This document shows, piece after piece, positions 24,673 to 33,618 of a DNA stretch of 52,674 nt. How positions within the stretch are numbered: position 1 is the stretch's first letter; each line of letters opens with the position of its first letter. A program made the position numbers and the translations under genes. Source of the DNA: an uncultured Eubacterium sp. (GTDB lineage: Bacteria > Bacillota > Clostridia > Lachnospirales > Lachnospiraceae). The notes beneath the pieces are model-generated. The model was given only the letters and a program-made list of their open reading frames with translations, was not told where the DNA came from and searched no databases. The DNA lies in assembly GCA_910579075.1 (NCBI GenBank), contig CAJTSV010000015.1, forward strand, positions 1-52,674, written 5' to 3'.

Positions 24673-25665
24673 TTATAAATGGCTGCAGTACCAGCTGACC
24701 GCAGCCTGGATTCCTCTTTCAAAAGACCAGTCCGGATTATAGCCCAGCATTTCCCGTGCCTTGCTGATATCTGCATGGGAATGCCTGATATCTCCCGGCC
24801 TGTCTGGTGCAAACTCCGGCCTCGGCCTGTTTCCCCGGCTGTCTTTTACCTGCAGGACATCTGCCAGCATATCATAAATATCAATCAGGTATTCCCTTGT
24901 GCCATAAGCAATATTGTAAGCTTCCCCGGCTGCTTCCCGTCCTGCACAGCATGCCTTTAAATTGGCTTCTATTACATTTTCAACATAAGTAAAATCGCGG
25001 CTCTGCCTGCCATCGCCGTATATAACCGGTGTTTCACCATTTAACAGCTGTCTGATAAAACACGGTATCACTGCCGCATATGCTCCGTCTGGATTCTGTC
25101 CCGGCCCGAATACATTAAAATAGCGCAGGCCATAAGTATTTAAACCATAATGCCTCGTATACTGCTTTGCCCATTCTTCATCCGCCCTTTTGCTGGCCGC
25201 ATACGGAGACAGCAGGCTGCCTTCCGTGCCTTCTTTTTTCGGAAGCTGTGTCTCGTCCCCATAAACACTGGAACTGCTGGCATAGACAAATCTGCGTACC
25301 CCATTCTGCCGTGCCGCTTCCAGCATGTTCACTGTCCCCGTAATATTATTGACACAATAAAACACGGGCATTTCTATGCTCCGCACAACAGAGCCCCATG
25401 CAGCCTGGTGCAGCACAAAATCAGCATCCCGGCAGGCATCCAGACAGGTCTGCAGGTCTTTGATATCGCCTTTTATAAATTCAAAATCCGGATTTTTCTC
25501 AAACGGCTCGATATTCTCCCACTTCCCCACAGACAGGTCATCCAGGCACCTGACTTTGCAGCCAAGGTTCAAAACTGCCCTGCAAAGATTTGAACCAATA
25601 AATCCCGCCCCGCCTGTTATAAGAAACCGTTCCTTTTTTTCAAATTTCAGTTCATGATATCCCAT
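24673..25665 (-). CDS. UDP-N-acetylhexosamine 4-epimerase (WbpP/TviC-like)
   Basis: Extended short-chain dehydrogenase of 330 residues. It interconverts UDP-GlcNAc and UDP-GalNAc, or their uronic acid forms. The NAD motif is TGGAGFIG (17-24). The catalytic set is SSSSVYG with Y155 and K159 in YAASK. Family-typical LRYFNVFGPGQNPDGAYAAV and FTYVENV are present. GGAGG nine bases before the ATG overlaps the end of the upstream dehydrogenase gene, and only three bases separate the two frames. Together they fit the WbpO/WbpP or TviB/TviC pairs that make UDP-GalNAcA for capsule. Confidence 0.9.
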   Translation of the reverse strand: MGYHELKFEKKERFLITGGAGFIGSNLCRAVLNLGCKVRCLDDLSVGKWENIEPFEKNPDFEFIKGDIKDLQTCLDACRDADFVLHQAAWGSVVRSIEMPVFYCVNNITGTVNMLEAARQNGVRRFVYASSSSVYGDETQLPKKEGTEGSLLSPYAASKRADEEWAKQYTRHYGLNTYGLRYFNVFGPGQNPDGAYAAVIPCFIRQLLNGETPVIYGDGRQSRDFTYVENVIEANLKACCAGREAAGEAYNIAYGTREYLIDIYDMLADVLQVKDSRGNRPRPEFAPDRPGDIRHSHADISKAREMLGYNPDWSFERGIQAAVSWYCSHL

Positions 25666-25668
25666 CTT

Positions 25669-26979
25669 CTACAGCCTCCAATAGCGGTACCCGCAAGCTT
25701 CATATTCACGCCGGTCAAACACACCCTTAATATCCATCAATACCTTCCTGCCATCTCCAAACATCCGGTCTATTTCTGTTTTTGCAAGCTCCGCAAACTC
25801 TTTATGCGCAACCGCCAATATTACTGCATCCATGCCTGTTACAGCATCGACAGCCGCAAACTGGATGCCATACAGCCTCCGGGCGTCTTCCGCATCTGCC
25901 TGCGGGTCTGCTATGACCGGCTCTATGCCATATTCCTTTAGTTCATTGACAATATCAATCACCTTGGTGTTGCGCACATCCGGACAGTTTTCCTTAAATG
26001 CAAACCCCAGTACTGCAATTTTGGCATTCCTGACATTCTTATCTGCTGCAATCAGTTCTTTCACACAGCTTTCTGCAACATACCTGCCCATATCATCGTT
26101 AATCCGCCGCCCGGACAAAATAACCTGGCTGTGATAGCCATAGGTTTCCGCCTTATATGTAAGATAATAGGGGTCCACTCCAATACAGTGTCCGCCCACG
26201 AGGCCCGGATAGAACTGCAGGAAATTCCACTTCGTTCCAGCCGCTTCCAGCACAGCCTTTGTATCTATTCCGATTTTATGAAAAATAACAGACAGTTCAT
26301 TCATAAACGCAATATTGATATCGCGCTGGCTGTTTTCGATTACTTTTGCTGCTTCTGCAACCTTGATACTCTCTGCCCGGTAAACACCAGCCTCAACAAC
26401 CAGTTCGTACACCTTTGCGATTGTATTCAGTGCTTCTTCATCAGTCGCCGAAACAATCTTTTGGATTGTCTGCAGCCTGTGTACCTTATCACCCGGATTA
26501 ATCCGTTCCGGGCTGTAGCCTGCCTTAAAATCAGTCCCGCACCGCAGCCCTGACTCTTTTTCCAAAATTGGAATACAGATATCCTCTGTCACACCTGGAT
26601 AAACGGTTGATTCAAAAACCACAACAGAATCTTTTGAAAGGTTGCGCCCCAGCATGGCACTGGCCTCCCTTACCATAGATAAATCCGGCGTGCAGTCATC
26701 ATTGACTGGTGTCGGCACAGCCACGATATGGAATTTTGCATTCCGAAGCTGCGTTTCATCATCCGTAAAGCAGACCGGCGTATTCTTTATTTCTTCATCC
26801 CCAATTTCTTTGGTAGGGTCCTTTCCGCTTTGATACAGACGGATTTTTGCACTGCTTGCATCAAACCCAATAACATCTGCTTTCTTTGCAAATGCAGCCG
26901 CAATCGGCATGCCGACATAGCCAAGCCCAATCAATGCAATTTTTTCTTTCCGCTCTACAATTCTTCTATATAAATCCAT
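25669..26979 (-). CDS. UDP-N-acetylhexosamine 6-dehydrogenase (TviB/WbpO-like)
   Basis: NAD-dependent dehydrogenase of 436 residues that oxidises C6 of a UDP-HexNAc to the uronic acid in two steps. The dinucleotide motif is GLGYVG (18-23). The catalytic cysteine is C265 in GGHCIGVDPYYLTY. Other family marks are FESTVYPGVTED, AGYSPERINPGDK and VLGFAFKENCPDVRNTKVID. A frame opens at 27030, but AAAGGAGG ten bases before the ATG at 26979 sets the start. It is paired with the 4-epimerase downstream, so the likely product is UDP-GalNAcA. The exact substrate cannot be told from UDP-ManNAc by eye. Confidence 0.9.
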   Translation of the reverse strand: MDLYRRIVERKEKIALIGLGYVGMPIAAAFAKKADVIGFDASSAKIRLYQSGKDPTKEIGDEEIKNTPVCFTDDETQLRNAKFHIVAVPTPVNDDCTPDLSMVREASAMLGRNLSKDSVVVFESTVYPGVTEDICIPILEKESGLRCGTDFKAGYSPERINPGDKVHRLQTIQKIVSATDEEALNTIAKVYELVVEAGVYRAESIKVAEAAKVIENSQRDINIAFMNELSVIFHKIGIDTKAVLEAAGTKWNFLQFYPGLVGGHCIGVDPYYLTYKAETYGYHSQVILSGRRINDDMGRYVAESCVKELIAADKNVRNAKIAVLGFAFKENCPDVRNTKVIDIVNELKEYGIEPVIADPQADAEDARRLYGIQFAAVDAVTGMDAVILAVAHKEFAELAKTEIDRMFGDGRKVLMDIKGVFDRREYEACGYRYWRL

Positions 26980-26995
26980 GTATTTCAAGCCTCCT

Positions 26996-28144
26996 TTACC
27001 ACGCCCTGTTTTCTGCGGCCAGCCTTTCATAATACCGTTCCAGCCTTTTTACAACATTTTTCATGTCCCATTCTTCCAATTGCGTATACTGCGGAAAAGG
27101 ACGGTTCTGCTTGTATTCCAGCAGCCTGTCTGCCCATTTGCCGGCTCCCTGTGATAGTTCCATAAAGGTAATCAGGTTTGATATTTTCGTATACCTGGAC
27201 ACCTCTTTGGAAACGAGTGCCGGAATGCCAGCTGCCTGTGATTCTATCAAGGCAACGCTTAAGCCTTCATAAAACGACGGAAAGCAGACTGCATCCATCA
27301 TTTTTAAAAGCTGCGGCACATCACCCCGTTTTCCCCAGAAAACAATTTTGTCAAGAATTCCCAGACTCCGGGCCTTTTTCTGAATCGCATTCCGGCCGCC
27401 TCCGTCTCCCGCCAGCCATAAAAAGCTGTCTGGATGTTTCTTTTGCAGCTCATAAAAAACATCCAGCAGAAATGCATGATTTTTTACCGGGCTAAAGGAT
27501 GCCACATTCCCTATTACAAAGGCAGCTTCGTTTACCCGATACATTCTTCGCAGCGCTTTCTTTTCACCTGCATCCGCAAATGCAGCAATATCTATTCCAT
27601 TATGAAATACCTGTGTATCATGCACGCCAAACATCCTGTCCACCTGCTTTTTCATATCCTGATGGAGTGCAATAAATTTTACGCAGTACTGTTTTCCCAG
27701 GCACTGCAGCGCTTTCATATCCCTGCGCCCTTCACAGCTTTTCTTCCACAAAGCCTCAGGCTCACTGTGCACGGTATGTACAATCCTGGTCTGCGGATTC
27801 AGTCCTGCCATTCTGATAAACCGGTTTACACAAAGATGGCTGTGTATAATATCCGGATTTATGTCACGCAGAATCCGGCCTAATACCAATGGCCGGAGCA
27901 TCCTGTGAAACACTCTTTTTATCTGTTTTGGCCCAATGGTTCTTTTGTCTATCTCGTCATCCGCATAAATAACATGAATTCCTGCATTTTTCAGTTCTTT
28001 GTCATACATCGAATGATGATTATGTATACAGAGCAATGTCAGGTTCATTTTTTCCTTATCCAGCAGCAGACAGTAATTTTTAACAATCGTTTCTGCCCCG
28101 CCTATATTCATGCCACTGATAAACTGTACCACTTTTATTTTCAT
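26996..28144 (-). CDS. GT4-family glycosyltransferase
   Basis: Retaining GT-B glycosyltransferase of 382 residues, acting on the cytoplasmic face on a lipid-linked sugar chain. The N-terminal domain starts VVQFISGMNIGGAETIVKNY, the usual acceptor-side motif of GT4. The C-terminal donor domain has VIGNVASFSPVKNHAFLLDV and the E-x7-E-like FPSFYEGLSVALIESQAAGI. AGGAGAAATT precedes the ATG. Member of the polysaccharide operon between the flippase and the dehydrogenase. Donor and linkage unknown. Confidence 0.9.
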   Translation of the reverse strand: MKIKVVQFISGMNIGGAETIVKNYCLLLDKEKMNLTLLCIHNHHSMYDKELKNAGIHVIYADDEIDKRTIGPKQIKRVFHRMLRPLVLGRILRDINPDIIHSHLCVNRFIRMAGLNPQTRIVHTVHSEPEALWKKSCEGRRDMKALQCLGKQYCVKFIALHQDMKKQVDRMFGVHDTQVFHNGIDIAAFADAGEKKALRRMYRVNEAAFVIGNVASFSPVKNHAFLLDVFYELQKKHPDSFLWLAGDGGGRNAIQKKARSLGILDKIVFWGKRGDVPQLLKMMDAVCFPSFYEGLSVALIESQAAGIPALVSKEVSRYTKISNLITFMELSQGAGKWADRLLEYKQNRPFPQYTQLEEWDMKNVVKRLERYYERLAAENRAW

Positions 28145-28159
28145 AATTTCTCCTGATTA

Positions 28160-29635
28160 TTATTTTCTATTTCTTTTTTTCCATTTTTCCACACCGCCTG
28201 ATATTTTATAAAACCACTCCGAAATAATTCCCATAATCCACTCCTCTTTCAATAACAGCAAAACCAGAATATAAACCGCACAGCCTGTTCCTGCCTGCCA
28301 AAACAGGCGCAAAAATGCATTCATTTCTGCCCCGGCTGCAAGCCTCACTGCTCCATACATCACAATGCCTGCCAGAAGATTTTTACCGCCGCATTGAAAC
28401 AGCAGCCGGACTGTCACAAAAGAATTGCTGTACCTTACATACAGTACGGTAATCAGCAGTTCTGCACATATGGATGCCACGGCAGCCCCGCAGGAATGAT
28501 AGTCTGGAATCAGCAAAAGGTTCAGCAGGAGATTTACCCCTGCTCCGGCAATCAGAAACCGGGTGCTCTGTACCCTTCTGCCGCTTGGTGTATAATAATG
28601 GGAACTAATACAGTTGCTGATTCCAATAATGACAATAACCGGACTCAGGATATAGAGCAGAGAAACAACACTGCTGTAGCCAGGCCCAAAAAATACAGGC
28701 ACAAATTCAGGTGCAATTCCCATAATTCCCAATGTACATCCTGTCCCGATAAAGAAAATATAGTGCAGCGTATAAGCAATCCTTTGATGTATTTCATCCA
28801 GCCGTTTTTCTGCAAATAAATAAGAAATCCTGACTCCGGTTACAGAATTAATTGCTGTAAAGGTAATCCCCTTTGCCATGCCAATAATCTTATCCGCCTG
28901 CTGGTAATAGCCATTTTGTGCATCATCCTGTGTCATAAGCCCTATCAGTGTCTTATCTAAAACTGCATAAACAGACGTTGCAACTGTTGGAATAAAATAA
29001 ATCAGCGTTTCTTTCAGGTGTCTCCGTATCTTTAAATCACCCCGGCTTACTTTTACAATATATTTTTTCAGGCAGGGCCACATGGAAAGGCTGCTGGCCA
29101 ATACAGTCAGAGCATTTATCACAATATAGCAAAGCAGGTTATCCCGGGATTTCACAAATACAAAAATGCATATAATTCCGCCTGTTTTACAGGCTGCATT
29201 CCTTACCATAACCGTCTGGAATTCTTCCAGTCCCCTGAATAACCAGCTGATATCAGCCATCACCGCCAGCAGGTTTATGGTAAGCACGATATAATAAATA
29301 CGGTATTTTGCAGCAAAACCGATAAATACACCCCATGCCAGAATACTGGCTGCCGAGGTCAGCACATTTAAAAGCGTAATTTCCCAGAAAATCCTGCTTC
29401 TTAAATAACGGTCATTCCTCACCCTTGATATTTCCCTGGCTCCATATTCTGATGTTCCTAATGCTGCCAGCAGGGAAAAGTAAACCTGATAAGAAGCCGT
29501 ATAACTTTGAATCCCGATTCCCTCAGGTCCAAGCACCCTGGAAACATATGGTGCCGTAATAAAAGGCATCAGCAGAGTAAAAACCTGATAAAACATACTG
29601 TATATAAAATTTTTCTTAATGCTGGGTTCTTTCAA
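28160..29635 (-). CDS. Wzx-type polysaccharide repeat-unit flippase
   Basis: Integral membrane protein of 491 residues with about 14 hydrophobic segments, a member of the polysaccharide transport family. It moves the undecaprenyl-linked repeat unit across the membrane. The start has the typical FIYSMFYQVFTLLMPFITAP then YVSRVLGPEGIGIQSY, and the region AVLDKTLIGLMTQDDAQNGY with QQADKI is characteristic of Wzx. The start codon is TTG at 29635 with AGGAGAGGAT upstream. It lies next to the Gtf3-like gene. With the Wzy gene at 31640 it defines a Wzx/Wzy-dependent pathway. Confidence 0.92.
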   Translation of the reverse strand: MKEPSIKKNFIYSMFYQVFTLLMPFITAPYVSRVLGPEGIGIQSYTASYQVYFSLLAALGTSEYGAREISRVRNDRYLRSRIFWEITLLNVLTSAASILAWGVFIGFAAKYRIYYIVLTINLLAVMADISWLFRGLEEFQTVMVRNAACKTGGIICIFVFVKSRDNLLCYIVINALTVLASSLSMWPCLKKYIVKVSRGDLKIRRHLKETLIYFIPTVATSVYAVLDKTLIGLMTQDDAQNGYYQQADKIIGMAKGITFTAINSVTGVRISYLFAEKRLDEIHQRIAYTLHYIFFIGTGCTLGIMGIAPEFVPVFFGPGYSSVVSLLYILSPVIVIIGISNCISSHYYTPSGRRVQSTRFLIAGAGVNLLLNLLLIPDYHSCGAAVASICAELLITVLYVRYSNSFVTVRLLFQCGGKNLLAGIVMYGAVRLAAGAEMNAFLRLFWQAGTGCAVYILVLLLLKEEWIMGIISEWFYKISGGVEKWKKRNRK

Positions 29636-29650
29636 ATCCTCTCCTATCTT

Positions 29651-30691
29651 CTATGCATTTACCGGAACCGAAAAATATTCCCCGATATCCCGTGCCATTT
29701 TTGCTGTATAATACCCGCCTGCCACTTTTTTCTGCTGCTCTCTTACACACTCCAGCAGAACGTCATAATCCCCTGCCGTAAGTCCTGCAAGCATCTCATC
29801 AATTTCCAGAACAGAATCTGCACAGATTCCTATCTGATTTTCCCTCACAAATCCAGCCATCGCAGACCCGCTCCAGACAATGACTGGCAGGCCGCAGGCA
29901 AGATACATCGCCATCTTATGCGGGCAGTTGTACCTGAGATAACGTCCATATGCCCCGCTACATCCATCCAGGCTGCTGCCGTCCCAGACCAGCCCGAAAT
30001 CTCCCTGTATGCCGCCAGCCATCTCATCCGGCTTTAACACTCCTTTATAAATTTTACCGCAGCCTGTATCGCCAGCGTAATCCGGACCATATAAAACAAG
30101 GCTATAGTGAACCGGCTTGAACGGCTGATATAAAAATCCAGATTTCTGTCTGGACAGGTTTCCTGCAAACACAACCTCATACGCTTTCCCAGTCTGCCTG
30201 TGTACACGCTGTTTGTAATCAGGCATATATTCCGTCAGATAATCAAAAATACCAAGCACAAAAATCTTCCTGGAAACACCGTGTTCTTCCAGCCATTCTT
30301 TCATTGCCTTCGTATGTGCGACTACCGCATCACAGCGGTTAAAACGCTCTTTTTCACAAAAAACAGGTTCTTCCCGTCTCAGGGAATCAATATCATGGAT
30401 AAACATAATTTTTCTGCAGGAACCTGCCTTTTCAAATGCGAAAGACGAAAATGGTTTTAGCAGTGTTATTTTCCATTGAATAAATACCACATCTGTTTTT
30501 TTCAGGCAGAACTGCATCCACAAAAGAACAGCAAGCATCTGCAGCTGGCGAAACGGCGCTTTCTTTGCAAGGTCATACAGATTCTTCCTTTTCCACCCGT
30601 TTTTTTCCAAAACTGCATCCACATCACTGCGTGGCTTTACTCCTGCCCCGGCAGTCTGTACTGTTTCAATATCCAGAATATAATTCATCAT
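29651..30691 (-). CDS. Gtf3-like sugar transferase (beta-1,6-galactofuranosyl type)
   Basis: GT-B glycosyltransferase of 346 residues that resembles Gtf3 and the galactofuranosyltransferase group. Marks are VVFIQWKITLL, KIMFIHDIDSLRRE, ADSVLEIDEML and the donor-side block GDFGLVWDGSSLDGCSGAYG with YLRYNCPHKMAMYLACGLPV. The last of these is very typical of the group. Start ATGATG overlaps the TGA of the upstream GT2 gene, so translation is coupled. No UDP-galactopyranose mutase gene is in the window, so a galactofuranose donor would have to come from elsewhere; another donor is possible. Confidence 0.85.
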   Translation of the reverse strand: MMNYILDIETVQTAGAGVKPRSDVDAVLEKNGWKRKNLYDLAKKAPFRQLQMLAVLLWMQFCLKKTDVVFIQWKITLLKPFSSFAFEKAGSCRKIMFIHDIDSLRREEPVFCEKERFNRCDAVVAHTKAMKEWLEEHGVSRKIFVLGIFDYLTEYMPDYKQRVHRQTGKAYEVVFAGNLSRQKSGFLYQPFKPVHYSLVLYGPDYAGDTGCGKIYKGVLKPDEMAGGIQGDFGLVWDGSSLDGCSGAYGRYLRYNCPHKMAMYLACGLPVIVWSGSAMAGFVRENQIGICADSVLEIDEMLAGLTAGDYDVLLECVREQQKKVAGGYYTAKMARDIGEYFSVPVNA

Positions 30692-31638
30692 CCATCCGCC
30701 AGCCCGGGCCGGCCCTTTCTTCTGTTTTTTATTTCGAAGATAATCCTATGGCAGATATAAAGCAGCGTATACACAGGAAGGTCCAGCATAAAAAGCTTCC
30801 AGAAAACAGGCTGTGGAATGGAAAGAAAAGCTGCACGTTCTGGCAGGCGTATTCTTTTTCTGAATGCCGCCCTGTTAAAAAGAAAAAACCAGTTCATTTT
30901 CATGCCCCACCGTCCGCATCGAATCACCAGTGAGGTAAGATAACATGTCCCCTGAAAATTTTTTACCACCCTTTCCAGACTGCCGCTCTTTGTCAGTCCC
31001 CCTTCCAGATATTCACAGATATAAACAGGCTCGTTATACCAGCGGATGACATATCCGTCTTCTGCTATTTTCGCCCATACAGCCCCTTCCGGCAAAAAGT
31101 CTTCGCCTTCAAATTCTGGAAAAGGATATTTTTTCAGAATATCAATCCGGTAAGCTTCTGCCATATCACGTTCCAGATTATATTTTTTCCTCTGAAAATT
31201 ACCTGCCTCAACATACGTGTGTTTCTCAAATCCAGGCTCACCGCCAACCGGCTTTCCATTCGGATATACCTTTAACCCTGAAACAGCCGCAATATTCTTT
31301 TTGCCTGATATTTGTTTTCCCCATTTGCAGATATATTCCACTGCATGCTTCACCAGCCTGTCATCACTGTCGAGTATCAGCAGGAACTCACCTTTTGCAT
31401 GCATTACTGCAAGATTCACTGCCCTGTGCTTTCCGCCATGCTTCTGCTTTAAATATGTAAATTCAAAAAATCTTCCTGTGTCATTTAGAAATGCATCTGC
31501 TATCAGGTCTGTATTATCTGACGAACCGTCATCAATCAGAATCCACTCAAAATCACGGCTTGTCTGCGCCAGCAGTGAATCGTAAACCCTCTTTAAATAT
31601 TCCGCCCTGTTAAAAGACGGCGTAAATACTGTAATCAT
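30688..31638 (-). CDS. GT2-family glycosyltransferase
   Basis: Inverting GT-A transferase of 316 residues. It opens with MITVFTPSFNRAEYLKRVYD, has the nucleotide-binding DDGSSDNT, and the metal motif DSDD in LLILDSDDRLV. An EGEDFLPEGAVWAKIA segment is typical of a GT2 subgroup of capsule transferases. A frame opens at 31671, but the ATG at 31638 follows the Wzy stop after one base and has AGGCAGGA upstream, so it is preferred. The 3' end overlaps the Gtf3-like gene. The last ~40 residues contain a hydrophobic stretch that may hold it at the membrane. Confidence 0.9.
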   Translation of the reverse strand: MITVFTPSFNRAEYLKRVYDSLLAQTSRDFEWILIDDGSSDNTDLIADAFLNDTGRFFEFTYLKQKHGGKHRAVNLAVMHAKGEFLLILDSDDRLVKHAVEYICKWGKQISGKKNIAAVSGLKVYPNGKPVGGEPGFEKHTYVEAGNFQRKKYNLERDMAEAYRIDILKKYPFPEFEGEDFLPEGAVWAKIAEDGYVIRWYNEPVYICEYLEGGLTKSGSLERVVKNFQGTCYLTSLVIRCGRWGMKMNWFFLFNRAAFRKRIRLPERAAFLSIPQPVFWKLFMLDLPVYTLLYICHRIIFEIKNRRKGRPGLADG

Positions 31639-31639
31639 A

Positions 31640-33103
31640 TTATCCTGCCTTATCCCCTGTCTGTTTTCCATCCATATACTTTTTCCATGCTGCCAGTCCG
31701 AATATAAAAAAGAATGTAAGCATTACAGAAGACGCAGTCAGCTTTTGAAACGGATGTGCAAAAGCACCTCTTGGAATCCCCAGAAAATACCGGTATAAGA
31801 AAAAGCATACTGCCTGTCCAGATACACTGCGGTTTTTCCAGTCTGTCATATCCTTCATAAATGCGCCCAGTCCAATATTTACGGCAGCTATCCCCAGATA
31901 CCCAAAATCATAATACAGTTCTGCGATATAACTAGACCCCATCCCATACCCATTCAGATATGCCGTCTTTGCAACGATATAAGTAATGCTGTCCCCAAAT
32001 GAATGTGCATGCAGTGCAAAATCTTCCTTCCCCTGAAATCCGGCCCCTGCAAAGAACTGGTCTATCAAAGCCCCAAATGAATAAAAGCAGTTTGGCATCT
32101 GTCCTTTATATTTGACAGCATAGCCAATCAGCGAAAAGGAAAATCCCTGCTGGTCAAAAAAATCAATGATTTTTCCAAAAATACCTGACGGTCCTGCATA
32201 CACACCTCCTGAACGCGTCACCCCATAGACAGCCAGTACTGGCAATGCTGCAGCACAGACAGCCATTCCCGCGATAAATAACCGCCGAAATTTTTTCCGA
32301 TACTCCGCCTTTGTAAGGCTCCCCTTTTTGATGTCACTGTAAGAATACAGATATAAAATAAAGAACAGTGACTGCGTTACAACCGCTCCCCTGGAACCCT
32401 GTGCAAATTCTATCACCGGATTGATAAGCCCAAACACGCCGTACCAAAACAGACGTTTCCTGGAAGGCTTTGCAGCAAGTCCCGTGAAAAAACTAACCTG
32501 GCAGGCAAATTCCATTCTGGATGCCCAGGCTGACCCTGCATAGGTGGTATACAGCGACATATATCCATATTGCATGGCGTACTCCAGTTTTTTTAAGTTA
32601 AAAAACACCATGCACAGGGAACTTGCCATTAATATATAAAAAGAAATATCCTGAACCCAGCCCATATGAAAATTTTTATCATCAAACAGGTTTTTCACCC
32701 GTTTCGTCAGACTGCTTTCCCCAAAAAACAGCTGCCTGTTTTTCTTCCACTGATAGCCCGCCCACAGACATAAATAAGCCAGATAAAGCGCATTACAGGC
32801 ACAGATATATTCCTGGCTTGAAAATGTCACCAGCCATTCCTGATTGTGCCTGAAATAATCTATCATAATTTTTCCCGTAAGAAATGTAAACACACAGACA
32901 TAGAAAAATGCCAGTGCTATCTTTTTATGAAACTCTTTCAGGCAGAAACGCACCAGCAGCATTGTCTGAAGAATAAGCGCCCAGACTGTCATCGTGCTGC
33001 TTTGTATGACATTTGCGGCAGCCAGGATGAAAAATGGAACAGCAAGCATCAGGGAATCCGGGCTGATTGTGCAGCTTTTATGGTTCATACATATATTCCT
33101 CAT
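31640..33103 (-). CDS. Wzy-type polysaccharide polymerase
   Basis: Membrane protein of 487 residues with about 12 hydrophobic segments, expected to join repeat units at the outer face of the membrane. The block EFAQGSRGAVVTQSLFFILY followed by a cytoplasmic basic stretch, and the large loop with HAHSFGDSITYIVAKTAYLN and GYGMGSSYIAELYYDFGYLG, are typical of the O-antigen polymerase (Wzy) family. Sequence in this family is poorly conserved, so the call rests on topology, these marks and the operon. Its ATG overlaps the stop of the GNAT gene by four bases. Confidence 0.85.
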   Translation of the reverse strand: MRNICMNHKSCTISPDSLMLAVPFFILAAANVIQSSTMTVWALILQTMLLVRFCLKEFHKKIALAFFYVCVFTFLTGKIMIDYFRHNQEWLVTFSSQEYICACNALYLAYLCLWAGYQWKKNRQLFFGESSLTKRVKNLFDDKNFHMGWVQDISFYILMASSLCMVFFNLKKLEYAMQYGYMSLYTTYAGSAWASRMEFACQVSFFTGLAAKPSRKRLFWYGVFGLINPVIEFAQGSRGAVVTQSLFFILYLYSYSDIKKGSLTKAEYRKKFRRLFIAGMAVCAAALPVLAVYGVTRSGGVYAGPSGIFGKIIDFFDQQGFSFSLIGYAVKYKGQMPNCFYSFGALIDQFFAGAGFQGKEDFALHAHSFGDSITYIVAKTAYLNGYGMGSSYIAELYYDFGYLGIAAVNIGLGAFMKDMTDWKNRSVSGQAVCFFLYRYFLGIPRGAFAHPFQKLTASSVMLTFFFIFGLAAWKKYMDGKQTGDKAG

Positions 33104-33609
33104 TTCCTGTCACAGCATAGTTTCTTTTCCATTTCTAAAATTCCTTCCCTGCTGTTTCCAATTACAGCAAATCCAGCTTTTTTATAAATTTTAAAAGCTG
33201 GGATATTTTCTTCCCTGACATGAAGAACCAGTCTTTTCAGTTTCAGATTCATTTCAGCAATTCCACACGCTGCCATAACTGTCCTGTAACCGCAGCCTTT
33301 TCCGCTCCATCTTTTATCGATAAGAATACGCCCGAACTCTGCTTCCCTGTATGTCTCATTTACATGATAAATGCCACAGCCGCCAATGAAATAAACGGAT
33401 TTATGGCATACTGCAAACAGATAATCACCCGGTCTGTTTACATACTCCCGATACCAGGCAGCCTGTTCTTCCTGCGATATTTCACCTGTATTTATAAAAT
33501 AATCCCTGTTTTCCGGTTTATTGCGCATCTGGCGGTATTCCTGGCTCTGTTCCAGGCTCATTGGAATCAGGCGGATGCTGCCATATGACCCTGAATATGT
33601 ATGTTTCAT
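33100..33609 (-). CDS. GNAT-family N-acetyltransferase
   Basis: Acyl-CoA dependent N-acetyltransferase of 169 residues. The CoA-binding loop is RWSGKGCGYRTVM (motif A), followed by VREENIPAFKIYKKAGF, a standard GNAT end. GAGGAAAAAGA precedes the ATG. It sits right after the aminotransferase gene, so the pair probably builds an N-acylated amino sugar: amino group from the DegT enzyme, acyl group from this one. Overlaps the Wzy gene by four bases. A sugar 4,6-dehydratase that would supply the keto-sugar is not in the window. Confidence 0.88.
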   Translation of the reverse strand: MKHTYSGSYGSIRLIPMSLEQSQEYRQMRNKPENRDYFINTGEISQEEQAAWYREYVNRPGDYLFAVCHKSVYFIGGCGIYHVNETYREAEFGRILIDKRWSGKGCGYRTVMAACGIAEMNLKLKRLVLHVREENIPAFKIYKKAGFAVIGNSREGILEMEKKLCCDRK

Positions 33610-33618
33610 TCTTTTTCC